This document shows, piece by piece, positions 61,576 through 64,000 of a stretch of 64,000 nt of DNA. Source of the DNA: Rhyacophila brunnea (lineage: Eukaryota > Arthropoda > Insecta > Trichoptera > Rhyacophilidae); NCBI GenBank assembly GCA_022495005.1, contig JAGYXB010001862.1, positions 1,364,001 through 1,428,000 of the forward strand, in the 5' to 3' direction. Made by a program: the position numbers and the translations under genes. Positions within the stretch are counted from its first letter, which is position 1; every line of letters begins with the position of its first letter. The notes beneath the pieces are model-generated. The model ran no database searches and was not told the DNA's origin. It saw only the letters and a program-made list of their open reading frames with translations.

Positions 61576-62449
61576 ACAGTTATTAGGTAATAATTAAAAA
61601 AATATATAATATTTGAAAACAAAACTCCACACATTTAAAATGAATTTTAATAGTAGATAATAATATATATGTAATCTTTTCTGAGATATATTCAGACACG
61701 TCTCTATTGATTAAACTAATTAAGAATGCTTATAACTTATTTTTATTTTCTGGTTTTTAGTCCTAATATAAGGTTTATGTTTAATTTTGTCTTGTTTTTG
61801 TGAAATATATTATGAATACATAAAAATGCTTGCTATTTTATTTACAATACAACGTGATATGTCTTTTTTTCTCTTCACTCCATCACTCGATCACTCCATC
61901 AAATATGCAAAACCATGTGTATATTTTTGACTACTCGAATGAAAAAAATATACGATAAAACGGCAATGTTGAATCATTATTCAAATATCTGATGAATATC
62001 ACATGTATCGAATAAATCTACATCCATACTGAAATTTGGCATAAAACCAATAATTTATTATTGTAAATTAAATTATCATAATCTAAACAAGCCTATCAAA
62101 TAAATCACCACTTGTTTGAAATAGTTTACAATTCACATATTATAATTAATATTCACGATGTATCTATTTGGGTTACGTATTCATAAAACAATGTTCAAAT
62201 TGTTGTAGTACACCTTATGGTATATAAATAATCGTTCACTTCGTGATACGAATATAAAGTTATATACGCAATGGGGAAACTAAGAGGGGTCCGTACATGA
62301 GTTCTAAACTTGGTTAACTAAAAGAAGTGATAGAATTTCTGAGTTTTCTATCAGTTTGTTCGTCTTTTTCATCAATGTGTGTAACGTAAATCTGAGTCTA
62401 GCTTAATGATTTATAACAATATACAATGTGGTGAATTGACAATATTAAT
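61576..62449. other. Unassigned A+T-rich stretch
   Basis: Nothing recognisable. Confidence 0.55.
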
Positions 62450-62615
62450 AGGTTAAATTAAGTGGCACTGGATTAAGCGTCGGCCTATAGCGTCGTGGGT
62501 CTCAGGTTCGAATCCTGGGTCTGACAAGTACACGTCATATTGTTTTTCAATTTGTGTATGAGTCAGAGTATGGACCGAATAGGTTGAGCAAGTGCCTGAC
62601 ATCAATTTCTTCCAA
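62450..62615 (+). repeat. tRNA-derived SINE, family A, copy 4
   Basis: The tRNA-like head contains gtggcactggattaagcgtc (box A region) and a perfect box B GGTTCGAATCC (62507-62517), closed by a TGGGTCTGACA acceptor-like end. The body (tgtttttcaatttgtgtatg, gaataggttgagcaagtgcc, tgacatcaatttc) is shared with the other three copies. The best preserved member here. Confidence 0.85.
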
Positions 62616-63271
62616 AAACTGCATCTGTTAATACAAACTTATTAGGATTGGACATGGTCATGGTGGGATAATAATTTTCTTTATCGGAACTTCGTGAGTA
62701 ATAAATAGCGCCTGTGCATCTACATGGTTTTACTTGTACTAATAGCGTGTATTTTAAACTATCACGATAATAACTGTTTACACTTAAAAGTGCTGACTGT
62801 CTCACTAATATCATTCTTCAAGAGTAAGCGAGACGCGATGTTGTCATTTTATGGTACTATTTGACATGTCGTGAAAATCGGTTAACTTCAAAATGAGTCT
62901 GCGCGATGTAGTTTGTTTTTTTACTGGCAGGTTTGCTACTACTGACTGGTTTTCTTAGATATATTTGTTATAGAAGGTATATTTTCTATAGGGTTTTTTG
63001 TTGATTTTTTATGCTATATTTAAGTAGGAGGTACTCAATTATATTTGAGATAAATTCAGTTATATACTACGTCATAATATTCTAGTATTGGTTCGAGGTA
63101 TTTTTCGTTGAGAAATATAATTATAATGTTTGGTTATGTAATATATATTATATGATACGTTGTAATATATATACATATTATATATACGAATATATATTTT
63201 GGAGACTGTAGTGAGTAAGTACTACTTTATTGATATGTGTAGAGGTTTCTTATAACCCTACAACCGATATG
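62616..63271. other. Unassigned A+T-rich stretch
   Basis: Contains palindromic AT-rich runs near 63140-63200. No gene recognised. Confidence 0.5.
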
Positions 63272-63308
63272 TTATTGTCTATGGTCAATTATATACCATA
63301 GACAATAA
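63272..63308. repeat. Perfect 14-bp hairpin
   Basis: TTATTGTCTATGGT (63272-63285) and ACCATAGACAATAA (63295-63308) pair perfectly around a 9-base loop. It may be the remnant of a tiny inverted-repeat element. No function can be inferred. Confidence 0.85.
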
Positions 63309-64000
63309 TGCAAACTAAAATGAAACATTTGTCTTTCAGTCCTACTATAATGTAATCGAAACGTCTCCTGTTCTGTATCTCGCATCGTATCTAAATTCCA
63401 AATTAATGTTAACCTTTCAACTCAAACTAAAATCAGTGTGATAGTCATTTCTTTGTGGCGTGTTTATCCAAACTTTATTAATACAATATAAAACCAAGAA
63501 AATACCAATTCCGTGTATTATTCATCATTGCCCGAACGTACCATGTCACACACACATCAAGCAATCTTCGTCGATTAAACATAACATCGGGGGTAGAACA
63601 ACACTACTTTCATCCCCCCGGTATATGTTACTACGTACATTTATTTATTTTTTATGAATAGTATTACCTATATATGATGTATTATCATTTATTTCACAAT
63701 GCTGATTGTTTGATAGATTTAATGCTTCTAAAATATTCAAATTTCATATTAGTATAATATTGTGTATTACTTCGTTAACATTGAGAGCTGACAAGGTGGA
63801 CTATTGGTACTAAAATTAAATTTAGGAGAAGACTCTACAAGTCTAAAGTCTTCGCTTATCTGCCCAAACAACGCGGTGTTAAAATTATTATCCATTATTT
63901 AGATTAATTAATGTCTAAAGAAATGGGCCTAAGTCACAATTCAGTATTTAATAACATAGTCACTACCATGATCAATTTATTAGAATTGTGTAATCTTTGT
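63309..64000. other. Unassigned A+T-rich stretch
   Basis: One 65-codon plus frame (63460-63657) without a domain. Nothing else. Confidence 0.5.

Noticed and set aside
62450..62530. Functional tRNA gene
   Set aside because: Box B is perfect but the arms do not pair into a full cloverleaf, and the downstream body is shared with other SINE copies.

Overview
The window is A+T-rich eukaryotic DNA (roughly 70% A+T by eye) and almost entirely non-coding. Its recognisable content is transposable elements typical of arthropods: an insect-type Helitron, a Jockey-clade non-LTR retrotransposon, relics of the common insect endonuclease-reverse transcriptase non-LTR family, a Penelope-like GIY-YIG fragment, a mariner-like transposase fragment, tRNA-derived SINEs, and many short inverted-repeat elements. 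An insect is the best guess. A hemipteran is possible but the sequence does not prove it. I see no rRNA, no intact tRNA, no CRISPR array, no operon, and no host gene I can name.

Layout. 417-2945 is a Helitron with both ends and decayed RepHel coding sequence. 3759-4740 is a large fold-back element. 5530-6150 is a Penelope-like relic (minus). 7060-8240 has a minus-strand SINE copy and a dispersed repeat that recurs at 61016-61270. 9302-10770 holds a palindromic element, a mariner relic and an RT relic. 10771-21178 is mostly featureless, apart from an RT relic at 15750-16215 and a small inverted-repeat element at 16441-16683. 21179-21889 is an imperfect tandem duplication. 22715-22852 is an in-frame 69-bp tandem repeat that could encode a 23-residue repeat. 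24148-33240 is dense in short inverted-repeat elements, including a hAT-like one with a perfect 8-bp target-site duplication (28547-28919), plus another RT relic. 36106-49470 carries a string of RT and SINE relics and one inverted-repeat element with a 6-bp duplication (43717-44114). 50385-53686 is a young, 5'-truncated Jockey element flanked by a perfect 16-bp duplication, with one open frame encoding endonuclease remainder plus RT. 59874-60230 is a second hAT-like element with a perfect 8-bp duplication. 61016-62615 holds the second copy of the dispersed repeat and two SINEs.

How the parts relate. Nothing here forms a pathway. The window reads as intergenic or intronic space repeatedly hit by mobile elements of different ages. 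The Jockey copy is the freshest (open frame, perfect duplication). The Helitron is intermediate (ends intact, coding broken). The endonuclease-RT relics are oldest (short, frameshifted, scattered on both strands). The best candidates for something not explained by transposons are the 69-bp in-frame repeat (22694-22894) and a few G+C-richer islands (14040-14190, 26960-27240, 31940-32290, 48770-49153), which could be exons, conserved non-coding elements or unclassified repeats. I found no convincing new biological system.
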